Made by a program: the position numbers and the translations under genes. A stretch of 64,000 bases of DNA, from the NCBI GenBank assembly GCA_020523885.1, contig JAJAPY010000001.1, forward strand, positions 310,001 to 374,000, given 5' to 3'. The notes under the pieces were generated by a model. That model ran no database searches and was not told where the DNA came from. It saw only the letters and a program-made list of their open reading frames with translations. This DNA comes from Candidatus Liberimonas magnetica. Its GTDB lineage: Bacteria > Elusimicrobiota > Endomicrobiia > Endomicrobiales > JAFGIL01. Below are positions 24,745-34,274 of this stretch, in pieces. The number at the start of each line of letters is the position of its first letter. Position 1 is the stretch's first letter.

Positions 24745-24817
24745 CACTGCAAGGGTTCGCAGACTCACCAAACCCGCTAAAAGCGTGCTTAATTGCCTCC
24801 CGGCAATACTTGCAGTG
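24745..24817. repeat. Nested palindrome with CACTGCAAG ends
   Basis: A perfect 9-bp inverted repeat CACTGCAAG (24745-24753) / CTTGCAGTG (24809-24817). It encloses a second perfect hairpin, ATTGC-ctcccg-GCAAT (24792-24807). Confidence 0.65.
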
Positions 24818-24838
24818 CGAAAACCTGACATAAGATAC

Positions 24839-24982
24839 CACTACTTCGTTAAGTGAGGTTTACCATTGCGAGCCAGAGGCGAAGCAATCTCGACGTTTTG
24901 GAGATTGCCACGTCGCTTCGCTCCTCGCAAAGACACCGAAGAAGAAAGAGTGTCGTATGATATTCGACTTAACGAAGTAGTG
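24839..24982. repeat. 144-bp MITE-like element with perfect 16-bp inverted ends
   Basis: CACTACTTCGTTAAGT (24839-24854) is the exact reverse complement of 24967-24982. Inside is the widespread ATTGCGAG...CTCGCAA type palindrome (GCGAAGCAATCTC facing GAGATTGCCACGTCGCTTCGC). It appears to be a composite of two different palindromic elements. Confidence 0.78.
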
Positions 24983-25055
24983 CTATAATAGTCAAAATAT
25001 TTAAGCCTCTTATGTTGGTTTTGTTATAAACCCCATTTTGGCTGGTAATGAGAGA

Positions 25056-25141
25056 GTATTTTTCAGGGAATTATTCAAGGACTGTCCGAAGCCCTTTCTG
25101 GCGAAGCCGAAGGGCAAGTTCCGCAGAATCCTGAAAAATAC
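25056..25141 (+). repeat. Dispersed repeat, copy B
   Basis: Perfect 12-bp terminal inverted repeat GTATTTTTCAGG (25056-25067) / CCTGAAAAATAC (25130-25141). It encloses an inner GCCCTTTCTGGCG...CGAAGGGC stem and the AGGACTGTC core shared with copy A. Confidence 0.75.
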
Positions 25142-25290
25142 GAAAGAATAGCCAAGGGGGCGCCTTTCTTTTGGTTCGTTTTCTTTGAGCGGCCAAAGAA
25201 AATGAACTCAGGGGTGCGGGGGCGGAACAGCCCCGCAAACAATAGCTTAAAGCTTGCAATTTCCGTCAAATATTGATAATATACCAAAAT

Positions 25291-26670
25291 ATGAAAATCA
25301 CCGGCATTAAACCAATTATCGTAGTTACATTGCTGACATTGGATGCAGCGGTCATTTGTTTTGCGTTTTATTTTTCATATCATATGAGGTTTTTCTCGAT
25401 AGTAACGGATGTTTTCCCGCTTGAGAGGGGGATCCCCGAATGGATTTTTTACAAGTACCTGCTTTATTTGATAGTACCTCTTTACTTATTTGTATTCTCG
25501 CAGCACAGTTTCTACAGCGTTTATTTTACACCGTTTTTAGATGAGTTATTAAGAGTAGCCAGGGCAGGAAGTGAAAGTTTCTTTTTCCTTGTAATGGCAA
25601 CATTTTTTTATAGGGATTTCTCTTTCTCCAGGCTAACTTTTCTGTTTTTTTGGATAAATTCAATATTATTCATATTTATAGCACGGGAAATCTTTAAAAC
25701 AACGACAACTTATTTTTTATATAGGATTTTGGGAAAAGAAAGAATATTAGTAATAGGAAAGGAAAACAAAGTTTTAAAAAAAATAATAAAGCAGCATCCG
25801 TATATAAAGGTGACTTACTACCCGTATGACGATCTGCCTAATGCTGAAAAAATAAAAAGTATTATTTTAGATAAATCGATAAACCAGGTTATACTTACCC
25901 ACCAAAAATGGCCTCAAGACAAACTGCTTAATTTTTATGACATGTGTGAAAATTTAAAAACTGATTTGAAATTTGTCCCTGACATAGTGCAGATATGCAG
26001 GGGAGAGATAATCATCGATTCATCTCTAGGGATACCAGTTTTCCATTTAAAATCGGTTTCATTAGACGGGTTCAACTTCTATTTTAAACGCGTAGTTGAT
26101 CTGATACTTTCAATAATCTTTATATCTTTTTCCTGGCCGGTGCTGCTTTTTATAATTTATTTAATTAAAGTTGATTCTTCCGGAAGTTTTTTATACTATC
26201 ATAAAAGAGTTGGTTATCGTGGGAAGATATTTTCATTTTATAAATTCAGAACGATGGTAAAAAATGCAGATGCGCTGCTTGAAGAAGTAAAATCTCAGAA
26301 TGAACGCCAGGGTCCGGTTTTTAAAATGTCGAAGGATCCAAGAATAACAAGAGTTGGTAGGTTTTTAAGGCGGTACAGTCTGGACGAAATACCTCAAATA
26401 ATTAATGTGTTGCGTGGTGAAATGAGCATTGTCGGGCCAAGGCCCCAGGTTTTATGGGAAGCTGAAGCTTATGATGACTGGTCAAGAAGAAGGCTGAGGG
26501 TGCTTCCAGGAATTACAGGGATTTGGCAGGTATCGGGCCGGGCATCCTTGAGTTATGAAGAAATGATAGAACTTGATATATTCTATATAGAGAACTGGTC
26601 GATGGGATTGGACCTGAACATAATATTTAGGACTATACCTGCAGTTATTACCAAGGAAGGGGCTTACTGA
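25291..26670 (+). CDS. Undecaprenyl-phosphate sugar phosphotransferase (WbaP/WcaJ-like PHPT)
   Basis: 459 residues. The N-terminal half has four to five membrane helices (VTLLTLDAAVICFAFYFSY, YLLYLIVPLYLFVFS and others) and a degenerate CoA-binding-like domain. The C-terminal catalytic domain (from about residue 265) is complete: FKRVVDLILSIIFISFSWP, YYHKRVGYRGKIFSFYKFRTM, RRYSLDEIPQIINVLRGEMS, VGPRPQ, LPGITGIWQVSGR. It starts polysaccharide assembly by moving a phosphosugar onto undecaprenyl phosphate at the inner membrane. The ATG at 25291 is preferred over a TTG 18 nt earlier. The stop abuts the epimerase ATG. Confidence 0.93.
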   Translation: MKITGIKPIIVVTLLTLDAAVICFAFYFSYHMRFFSIVTDVFPLERGIPEWIFYKYLLYLIVPLYLFVFSQHSFYSVYFTPFLDELLRVARAGSESFFFLVMATFFYRDFSFSRLTFLFFWINSILFIFIAREIFKTTTTYFLYRILGKERILVIGKENKVLKKIIKQHPYIKVTYYPYDDLPNAEKIKSIILDKSINQVILTHQKWPQDKLLNFYDMCENLKTDLKFVPDIVQICRGEIIIDSSLGIPVFHLKSVSLDGFNFYFKRVVDLILSIIFISFSWPVLLFIIYLIKVDSSGSFLYYHKRVGYRGKIFSFYKFRTMVKNADALLEEVKSQNERQGPVFKMSKDPRITRVGRFLRRYSLDEIPQIINVLRGEMSIVGPRPQVLWEAEAYDDWSRRRLRVLPGITGIWQVSGRASLSYEEMIELDIFYIENWSMGLDLNIIFRTIPAVITKEGAY

Positions 26671-27600
26671 ATGAAGATATTGGTAACCGGAGGTGCCGGT
26701 TTCATCGGTTCAAATATAGCAGATGCATTTATAAACGATAGGCATAAAGTAATCATAGTTGATGACTTGTCATCCGGAAAGAAAGAAAACCTTAACAACA
26801 AGGCGAAGTTTTTCAACGTTGATATACGTGATAAAAACAGGCTTTCAAATTTATTCAAAAAAGAAAAGATAGATGTTATATGCCACCATGCCGCACAGAT
26901 AGACGTTAGAAAATCAGTAAGTGACCCTGTTTTGGATGCCGGTATAAATGTATTGGGAACAATTAACCTGATGGAAAATGCCAAAGCCTTTAAAGTGAAA
27001 AAAATAATATTTGCGTCTTCCGGCGGGACCATCTATGGCGAATGCGGTAAATCTGCACCGGATGAAAATTATATCCCAAGGCCGGATTCACCGTACGGTA
27101 TAACAAAACACTCGGCAGAACTCTATCTTCAGTATTATTCAAAGTTGTTCGGAATAAGCTTTACTTCTCTTAGGTACGCAAATGTATTCGGCCCAAGGCA
27201 GGACCCGCAGGGAGAAGCGGGTGTTGTAGCTATATTTTCAAACAGAATGCTGAACAGCGAAACTGTGGTAATTTACGGAGACGGCGAACAAAAAAGAGAT
27301 TATGTTTTTGTTAAAGATGTTGTAAAAGCGAATATTCTGGCTCTTCATAATGGGAATAGTGAGATCATTAATATCGGAACAGAAAAAGCAATATCAGTAA
27401 ATGAACTTTTTAAAAGCATGGCTGATATTTTAGATTATAAATTAAAACCAATGCATAAACCAAAACGAACAGGTGAACTTTTAAAAAGTTTCCTAAATGC
27501 GGACAAAGCGAAAAAAGTGCTGGGCTGGGAACCGATATACGATTTTAAAGAAGGTTTAAGGCAAACGATAGATTATTTTAGATCAGTAAATAGCAAGTAG
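26671..27600 (+). CDS. NAD-dependent nucleotide-sugar epimerase/dehydratase (GalE-like)
   Basis: 309 residues of the extended SDR family. The NAD-binding TGGAGFIGSN is at residues 6-15, HHAAQIDVRKSV in the middle, and catalytic Ser and Tyr-x-x-x-Lys in ASSGGTIYGE and SPYGITKHS. LRYANVFGPRQDP and GDGEQKRDYVFVKD are typical of UDP-glucose 4-epimerase-like proteins. It starts immediately after the stop of the priming transferase. The last residues (VNSK) are encoded by the left arm of a heptad inverted repeat, suggesting the repeat replaced the original gene end. Confidence 0.92.
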   Translation: MKILVTGGAGFIGSNIADAFINDRHKVIIVDDLSSGKKENLNNKAKFFNVDIRDKNRLSNLFKKEKIDVICHHAAQIDVRKSVSDPVLDAGINVLGTINLMENAKAFKVKKIIFASSGGTIYGECGKSAPDENYIPRPDSPYGITKHSAELYLQYYSKLFGISFTSLRYANVFGPRQDPQGEAGVVAIFSNRMLNSETVVIYGDGEQKRDYVFVKDVVKANILALHNGNSEIINIGTEKAISVNELFKSMADILDYKLKPMHKPKRTGELLKSFLNADKAKKVLGWEPIYDFKEGLRQTIDYFRSVNSK

Positions 27601-27637
27601 TGAATGGAAATAATTTAAAACTATTCACAAATAACTG
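27584..27637 (+). repeat. Heptad inverted repeat 12, overlapping the end of the epimerase gene
   Basis: The left arm reads CAGTAAA TAGCAAG TAGTGAA TGG (27584-27607) and contains the stop codon. The right arm (27619-27637), reversed, reads CAGTTAT TTGTGAA TAGTT. The right arm ends in the GGAG ribosome binding site of the next gene. Confidence 0.6.
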
Positions 27638-27648
27638 GAGGTTTTTCA

Positions 27649-28704
27649 ATGAAAGCTCTCATTCTAATTGGAGGGTTAGGGACGAGATTAAGGCCTTTGA
27701 CATGTTTTACTCCAAAACCTCTATTGCCTATTGTGAATGTACCATTTTTAGAATACCAGTTTAAATTACTAAAACAGCATATGATAAAAGAAATAGTCCT
27801 TTGTATTGCCTATTTACCCGACGAATTTAAGAGGCATTTTGGAACCGGAAAGAAATGGGGCCTGAAAATTCATTATGTGCACGAAGATCATCCTCTTGGG
27901 ACAGGTGGGGCTGTTAGAAATGCTGATAAGCACATTAATGAACCTATAGTAGTTTTTAACGGTGACATGTTTACTGATATCAACCTAACTAAAATGTATG
28001 AGTATCATAAAAAGAAAAAAGCTTATGTGACCCTAGCTTTAACAAGAGTTAAGGACCCTACGCTTTTCGGTCTTGTAGAAACCGATAAAAACGGCAGGAT
28101 CGAAAGATTTTTGGAAAAACCTTTCTGGGATGAAATAACCTGTAATACGATTAATGCAGGAACTTATATTTTTGAACCGGAAGCTATTAAACATATTCCG
28201 GAAGCTGTGAATTATTCATTAGAAAGGGGACTTTTCCCGAACTTATTGAATAAAAAATATAACTTATACGGCTATATATTCAACGGTTATTGGCTGGACA
28301 TAGGCACGATTGATAAATACTTACAGGCGCATCATGATATGATTTCAGGCAAAATGCAGTTCAATCTGCCAGGGCATAGGGTGTTTAACAATGTCTGGGC
28401 AGGGAAAAAACTGCAATGGGGTAAAAATATAGACTTGAACGGCAGGTTGGTTTGCGGAGAAAATGTAAGGATAGGGGATTTTGTGCAAATAGTAGGTAAT
28501 GTATGCCTCGGGGACAACATTAGCCTCGGAAAAGGCTGTTACATAAATGATTCCGTTGTAATGGATAATACGAAAATCGGCGAAGGTGTAAGGATTGAAA
28601 CGGCTTTGATCGGGAAAAAATGCTGTATTGAAGCAAATAGTGTATTAAGTTCAATGGTTACGCTTGGCGATAATTCCGTAATTCAAAAATACTCAAGGCT
28701 TTAA
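27649..28704 (+). CDS. Sugar-1-phosphate nucleotidyltransferase (mannose-1-phosphate guanylyltransferase-like)
   Basis: 351 residues. The N-terminal NTP-transferase domain opens with ALILIGGLGTRLRPLTCFTPKPLLPI. It includes the metal/sugar-binding FNGDMFTDI, LEKPFWDEI and NAGTYIFEPEA. From about residue 250, hexapeptide repeats predict a left-handed beta-helix (RIGDFVQIVGNVCLGDNISLGKG and onward). The layout is that of GDP-mannose pyrophosphorylase-type enzymes, which would supply GDP-mannose to the WbaZ-like transferase; glucose-1-phosphate thymidylyl/uridylyl activity is an alternative. GGAGG precedes the ATG. Confidence 0.88.
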   Translation: MKALILIGGLGTRLRPLTCFTPKPLLPIVNVPFLEYQFKLLKQHMIKEIVLCIAYLPDEFKRHFGTGKKWGLKIHYVHEDHPLGTGGAVRNADKHINEPIVVFNGDMFTDINLTKMYEYHKKKKAYVTLALTRVKDPTLFGLVETDKNGRIERFLEKPFWDEITCNTINAGTYIFEPEAIKHIPEAVNYSLERGLFPNLLNKKYNLYGYIFNGYWLDIGTIDKYLQAHHDMISGKMQFNLPGHRVFNNVWAGKKLQWGKNIDLNGRLVCGENVRIGDFVQIVGNVCLGDNISLGKGCYINDSVVMDNTKIGEGVRIETALIGKKCCIEANSVLSSMVTLGDNSVIQKYSRL

Positions 28705-28780
28705 AAAATATTTTATTTTTTTATTAAAAAATGCTACAATCACAATTCATTGTTTATTATAATTCTAAAGGAGGAAAAAA

Positions 28781-29953
28781 ATGAGTTCTATAAGTAAGGG
28801 CAAAGATTTTGTTTTTACATCAGAATCAGTGACTGAAGGCCATCCTGATAAAGTTTGTGACCAAATATCCGACGGGGTACTTGACGAAGTCTTAAAACAA
28901 GACCCCAGAGGCAGGGTAGCTTGCGAAACTTTCGTGACTATGGGGCTTTTGATCGTGGGCGGTGAAATAACCACGCACGCATTTATAGACATTCATAAAA
29001 TGGTACGAAATATAATCAAAGAAATAGGCTATGTGCATCCAAAGTACGGGTTTGATTATGAGACTTGCGCTATATTGAATGCAATTCATACACAATCCCC
29101 GGACATAGCTCAAGGAGTAGATACAGGAGGGGCAGGTGACCAGGGGCTGATGATAGGTTATGCATGTAATGAAACGAACGAACTCATGCCTCTTCCTATA
29201 ATGCTTGCTCATAAATTGACGCTGCAGCTTGCCAAAGTAAGAAAAGAAAAGATCCTGAAATATCTTGGGCCTGACGGAAAATCACAGGTCACAGTCGAAT
29301 ATAAGGACGGCAAACCTCTAAGAGTAGACACGGTTGTTATTTCGTCCCAGCATACCGCTGATATTCTGGATAGAACCGGCAAAAAGATAACGAACAAAGC
29401 AAAAGAAGAGATCATTGCAAAAGTTTGTATGCCTATAGTTAGAAACTGGGTTGATAAAAAAACAAAATATTTTATAAATCCGACCGGTAAATTCGTTATT
29501 GGCGGTCCTCAATCCGATACCGGCATGACAGGGCGAAAAATAATCGTTGATACGTACGGCGGAATGGCTGCGCACGGCGGCGGCGCTTTCTCAGGCAAAG
29601 ACCCGACGAAGGTTGACAGAAGCGCATGTTATATGGCGCGGCATATAGCCAAGAATATAGTTGCGTCAAAACTGGCAGATAAATGTACAGTACAATTGGC
29701 CTATGCTATCGGAGTCGCAGATCCCGTGTCCGTAATGGTTGATACGCATGATACAGCGCGGATACCTGAAAAAGAAATCGATAAACTCGTAAGAAGATAT
29801 TTCCCGCTGACACCGAAAGGGATAATTGAATATCTGGATTTAAGGCGCCCATTCTATAGAAAGACGGCATCCTATGGGCATTTTGGGAGAAAAGATAAAG
29901 ATTTCTTATGGGAAAATACTAATAAAGTCAAAGAACTGCAGAAACATATATAG
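28781..29953 (+). CDS. metK: S-adenosylmethionine synthetase
   Basis: 390 residues, complete. Motifs are [20 protein letters not shown] (N-terminal substrate site), [37 protein letters not shown], and [17 protein letters not shown] (P-loop). It condenses methionine and ATP to SAM. The ribosome binding site AGGAGG is strong. The 76-nt spacer upstream is too short for a SAM riboswitch and shows none. It is paired with ahcY downstream, giving SAM synthesis and S-adenosylhomocysteine removal side by side. Confidence 0.98.
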   Translation: MSSISKGKDFVFTSESVTEGHPDKVCDQISDGVLDEVLKQDPRGRVACETFVTMGLLIVGGEITTHAFIDIHKMVRNIIKEIGYVHPKYGFDYETCAILNAIHTQSPDIAQGVDTGGAGDQGLMIGYACNETNELMPLPIMLAHKLTLQLAKVRKEKILKYLGPDGKSQVTVEYKDGKPLRVDTVVISSQHTADILDRTGKKITNKAKEEIIAKVCMPIVRNWVDKKTKYFINPTGKFVIGGPQSDTGMTGRKIIVDTYGGMAAHGGGAFSGKDPTKVDRSACYMARHIAKNIVASKLADKCTVQLAYAIGVADPVSVMVDTHDTARIPEKEIDKLVRRYFPLTPKGIIEYLDLRRPFYRKTASYGHFGRKDKDFLWENTNKVKELQKHI

Positions 29954-30033
29954 CGTTCAGCGGATAGCGTAGAGCGTATAGGAAAGTCAAAGACTTTAAC
30001 TATCCGCTAAACGCTGAACGCTATACGCTATAA
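29951..30033 (+). repeat. Heptad inverted repeat 9 (TnnnCGC words), metK-ahcY spacer
   Basis: The right arm (about 29992-30031) reads GACTTTAAC TATCCGC TAAACGC TGAACGC TATACGC TA. The left arm (29951-29988), reversed, reads GACTTTCC TATACGC TCTACGC TATCCGC TGAACGC TA. This is the cleanest heptad register in the window. The metK stop codon TAG is the first three bases of the repeat. Confidence 0.88.
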
Positions 30034-30038
30034 TTTAA

Positions 30039-31307
<1,269 letters not shown>

Positions 31308-31319
31308 TTTATAAAATTT

Positions 31320-31422
31320 CAATAACCAAGAAACAATAACCAAACTAAAAAGAAAAATGATAAATCCCAAAGATTGGTTATTGGGATTTGAATATTAGTT
31401 GGTGATTGTTTCTTGGTTATTG
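31320..31422 (+). repeat. Heptad inverted repeat 10 (CAAnnnn words), nested double hairpin
   Basis: The outer arms 31320-31343 and 31399-31422 are 24 nt each with one mismatch, and read CAATAAC CAAGAAA CAATAAC CAA. Between them is a second, perfect inverted repeat AAATCCCAA (31362-31370) / TTGGGATTT (31381-31389). The AAATCCCAATAAC words recur in repeat 11, 10 kb away. Confidence 0.88.
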
Positions 31423-31442
31423 TTATTTTTAGAAGCTAAATC

Positions 31443-33143
31443 ATGAAAAATAGAATATGGTCTATCGTTTTATCTTGCTGGTTTCTTTTAATATTCAAAT
31501 TGCCGCTTTTTGCAGTTATACATATTAATGGTACAGACACTGGCCCAAAGGAATATACAAGACCGGCAAAGAAATATGATGAACAAACCTTAATAAAAAT
31601 GGGTTATGCTCCCGAAAAGGTCATGGGGGTAGTAGCGCCTGCAACCGGGACTAAAAAAATTGCAGTAATACTCGTACAATTTACAATAAGCGGTTCTAAT
31701 ACTTCCGGACAAAATACCTTAACTTCCGGCGATATTGTAGGTTTTAATAACACCCTGGACTATTTGAAGAATTTTTATAATGAAGCCTCTTGCGGAAAAT
31801 TAGTGCTTGATATAACGTATTTCTATAATAATGGGACGGCATCTGTTTTAACAGGGAATGAAACTCCGTACAAGCTTAGCAGTTCGATGGCCAGCTATGG
31901 TGCTGATACAGAAGCCAGCCTTAGCCAGCTTATTCTGGATAGCTTAAACATGGTAAATCCGTCTGCCCTTAATTCTTCGCTCTATGACGCTGTAATTGTC
32001 GCACATGCAGGTTACGGCAATGAATCTACCTCAAATGCAGGAGATATCTGGTCTGCTGCTGTAGGGCCGTTTATAAACTCATCTGGTAATCAGGTGTCAG
32101 CAAACGGTTTTACGGATGGCACGAATATACCTGCAAGAGAAAGCAATGCAAGCCCGATAGGTGTAACCTGTCATGAATTTGGCCATATACTGGGCCTTTT
32201 TGACCTCTACTCAACAACTGATTCTAGAAGCAGGGTAGGTAAATGGTGCCTGATGGATTACGGCCCATGGGTAAATAACGGTTATACACCTACGCATCCA
32301 AGCGTGTGGTGCAAAAAATATCTGGGTTGGGTTAATCCAATCAAAATCACTAATGATGAGACAATTTCAGCTATCCTTCCGGTACAGATTTCATCAACTA
32401 CATCTTATCAGGTTCCGATACTTGGAAGCACACAGGAATATTTTCTAATATGCCATTCAACTGCATCAACTTATGACCCTAATACCCCGGGCGGGGGTAT
32501 AATGATCATGCATATAGACGAAGGAATAATTGACGGAAGTTCATTTATCGACAGGATGGCAAATAATTCTCTTAATAATTATTCCCATAATACAGTAGGT
32601 ATCGAACCGGCAGGCAATAGTGATCCAAGTAATCCTCCTTATGGAAATCCAAATGATCTTTGGCCGGGCATAAAAAAAACGTTCGCTTCTCCAGATTCTG
32701 ATTCATATTCGGGCAAAGTATCAAATATCACAATATCAAATATCTCGTTCTCAGGAAATAAAGCAGGTTTTGTAACGACGAACCTTTCCATGACAGATGT
32801 TGCGAGCATCCAAAGCATCGTAAATTACCCAAACCCTTGTGGCCAGGGATATTTCCATCCAAGGAAAAATACAGGTGTAATCACTACTTTTGCCTTAAAA
32901 CTATCAAAGGTTACAGATAATATAGGCTTATCCATATATAACCTGGCAGGCGAAAAAATTATAGATGTAGCGGGCAATAATTTTCAATTTAAGGTCACTC
33001 AATCATCGGATTATAAAATAGTTTATGAATATGACTGGAATGGAAAAAATCAGAATTTCGAAAATGTAGCGCCTGGTATTTATTTCTATAAATTCAATGT
33101 GGGAAATGAAACAAAAACCGGTAAAATGGCGGTCGCAAGATAA
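31443..33143 (+). CDS. Secreted M6-family metalloprotease with type-IX-like C-terminal sorting domain
   Basis: 566 residues. Signal peptide at about 1-25 (IVLSCWFLLIFKLPLFA). The zinc site is HEFGHILGLFD (H244, E245, H248, D254), the HExxHxxGxxD form of the M6/immune-inhibitor-A group, followed by WCLMDYGPWVN. The final 100 residues (VNYPNPCGQGYF, LSIYNLAGEKI, YDWNGKNQNFENVAPGIYFYKF, KTGKMAVAR) match the FlgD-like/type A C-terminal domain that addresses proteins to type IX secretion. A SprA-like translocon gene lies 2.4 kb downstream, so this protease is a good candidate client. Confidence 0.9.
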   Translation: MKNRIWSIVLSCWFLLIFKLPLFAVIHINGTDTGPKEYTRPAKKYDEQTLIKMGYAPEKVMGVVAPATGTKKIAVILVQFTISGSNTSGQNTLTSGDIVGFNNTLDYLKNFYNEASCGKLVLDITYFYNNGTASVLTGNETPYKLSSSMASYGADTEASLSQLILDSLNMVNPSALNSSLYDAVIVAHAGYGNESTSNAGDIWSAAVGPFINSSGNQVSANGFTDGTNIPARESNASPIGVTCHEFGHILGLFDLYSTTDSRSRVGKWCLMDYGPWVNNGYTPTHPSVWCKKYLGWVNPIKITNDETISAILPVQISSTTSYQVPILGSTQEYFLICHSTASTYDPNTPGGGIMIMHIDEGIIDGSSFIDRMANNSLNNYSHNTVGIEPAGNSDPSNPPYGNPNDLWPGIKKTFASPDSDSYSGKVSNITISNISFSGNKAGFVTTNLSMTDVASIQSIVNYPNPCGQGYFHPRKNTGVITTFALKLSKVTDNIGLSIYNLAGEKIIDVAGNNFQFKVTQSSDYKIVYEYDWNGKNQNFENVAPGIYFYKFNVGNETKTGKMAVAR

Positions 33144-33185
33144 GGCATAACTAAATAAATCCAAACCGAAAAAATCCAAAATATT

Positions 33186-34265
33186 TTACTTCTTAACTTT
33201 AATTAGCAAAATAATCCCTATGAACCCAAATACGATATTCCCAAGCCACGCAGCTAATATTGGGGATACAACCTTATTCTCTCCCAAAGACTGCCCGATA
33301 GCTTGTACTGCCCAATAGAAAGAAGCAAAGATCAATGCAAAAGTAAAACTCAGTATCTTTCCGTGTTTACTTCCGAAGCTTAAAGCAAACGGGATACCTA
33401 AGAACATAACGATAAGGTGGCTTAAAGGTAAAGCCCATCTTAAATGCATAAGAATGACTTCCTTTTCAACAGGGATCCCGATGTTTTTTAAGCGGCTTAT
33501 GTATTTTTTCTGTTCTTTAAAAGACATCTGCTCTGGACGTTTGCCGACATGAATGAAGTCCTCTGGTGTAAAAGGCAAGCCAATGATTTTTTTTGCAAAA
33601 TATGCCTCGCTGAAACGATTGCCGTTAAAAATACGCTCTACTCCATTTTCCATATGCCAGTTCTTCCCGTCAAAACTTCCTTGAGGAGAAACTAACTGTG
33701 AAACTAATACAAAATCTTTGTTGTAATAATCTATAACGATATTTTCTACCCTGCCCAAATTGGCATTTAAATAACCTATGGTCATTCTGCCGTTCTCGGG
33801 TAAGGAAATTACAAGGTTGTGATGCTCGAACTGTGTTTCGATATTTTCTTTTTTTATCAAGGAAATTCTTATATATTCAGCCCTATTGGTAGTATAGGGT
33901 ATTATCTTTTCTCTTAAAATAACATCTATTAAACCAATAACTATTCCGCAGATTATAAGTAATCCGATTATGCGCCATAGATTTATACCGGCTGCTTTTA
34001 TTGCGGTTATTTCGCCGCTCCTAGCAAGCCCTCCTAATGAAAACAGGACCGCCAAGAGTACTGCTACGGGAAGTACTTGAATTATCCACCAAGGCAGGTT
34101 AAGAAACAAATATTCAAAAACGTAAACGAATGAAGCCTTTTTTTCAAGGTAAAAATTCAATTCCCTGAAGAATTCCGACAATAAAACCAGCCCGCCAAAC
34201 ACAACAGAGCTGAAGAGCAGGGGCTTAAGGAATTCTTTGACTAAATAACGTGTGATTATATTCAT
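33186..34265 (-). CDS. lptG: LPS export permease, LptF/LptG (YjgP/YjgQ) family
   Basis: 359 residues with the family layout. Three N-terminal helices (LLFSSVVFGGLVLLSEFFREL, IQVLPVAVLLAVLFSLGGLARSGEITAIKAAG) are followed by a periplasmic beta-jellyroll of about 160 residues, then three C-terminal helices. Together with the neighbouring paralogue and LptB it forms the inner-membrane ABC exporter that lifts lipopolysaccharide to the Lpt bridge. It is second of the two on the minus strand, 9 nt after its partner, hence the tentative lptG label. Evidence for a diderm cell. Confidence 0.9.
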   Translation of the reverse strand: MNIITRYLVKEFLKPLLFSSVVFGGLVLLSEFFRELNFYLEKKASFVYVFEYLFLNLPWWIIQVLPVAVLLAVLFSLGGLARSGEITAIKAAGINLWRIIGLLIICGIVIGLIDVILREKIIPYTTNRAEYIRISLIKKENIETQFEHHNLVISLPENGRMTIGYLNANLGRVENIVIDYYNKDFVLVSQLVSPQGSFDGKNWHMENGVERIFNGNRFSEAYFAKKIIGLPFTPEDFIHVGKRPEQMSFKEQKKYISRLKNIGIPVEKEVILMHLRWALPLSHLIVMFLGIPFALSFGSKHGKILSFTFALIFASFYWAVQAIGQSLGENKVVSPILAAWLGNIVFGFIGIILLIKVKK

Positions 34266-34274
34266 CTTCTAAGA

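Larger units (their letters stand above)
24408..25290. other. 883-bp gene-free spacer packed with palindromic elements
   Basis: No credible gene is seen; the minus-strand frames here come from repeats. In order it holds: half of a TGTCATTCCC...GGGAATCC element (24414-24444), repeat copy A (24542-24670), a CACTGCAAG element (24745-24817), a nested 144-bp element (24839-24982), repeat copy B (25056-25141), and a hairpin TTTTCTTTG-6-CAAAGAAAA (25179-25202). It interrupts the polysaccharide cluster. Confidence 0.75.

Noticed and set aside
24475-25287. Minus-strand frames of 62-74 codons in the spacer
   Set aside because: They are made of palindromic repeat sequence, have no ribosome binding sites and no recognisable domains.
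28705-28780. SAM riboswitch ahead of metK
   Set aside because: Only 76 nt, AT-rich, with no stems of the known SAM classes.
1851-30033. Ordinary intrinsic terminators as the explanation of the heptad repeats
   Set aside because: Most lie inside operons between co-directional genes, lack a T-tract after the stem, and one lies in the recA 5' leader.
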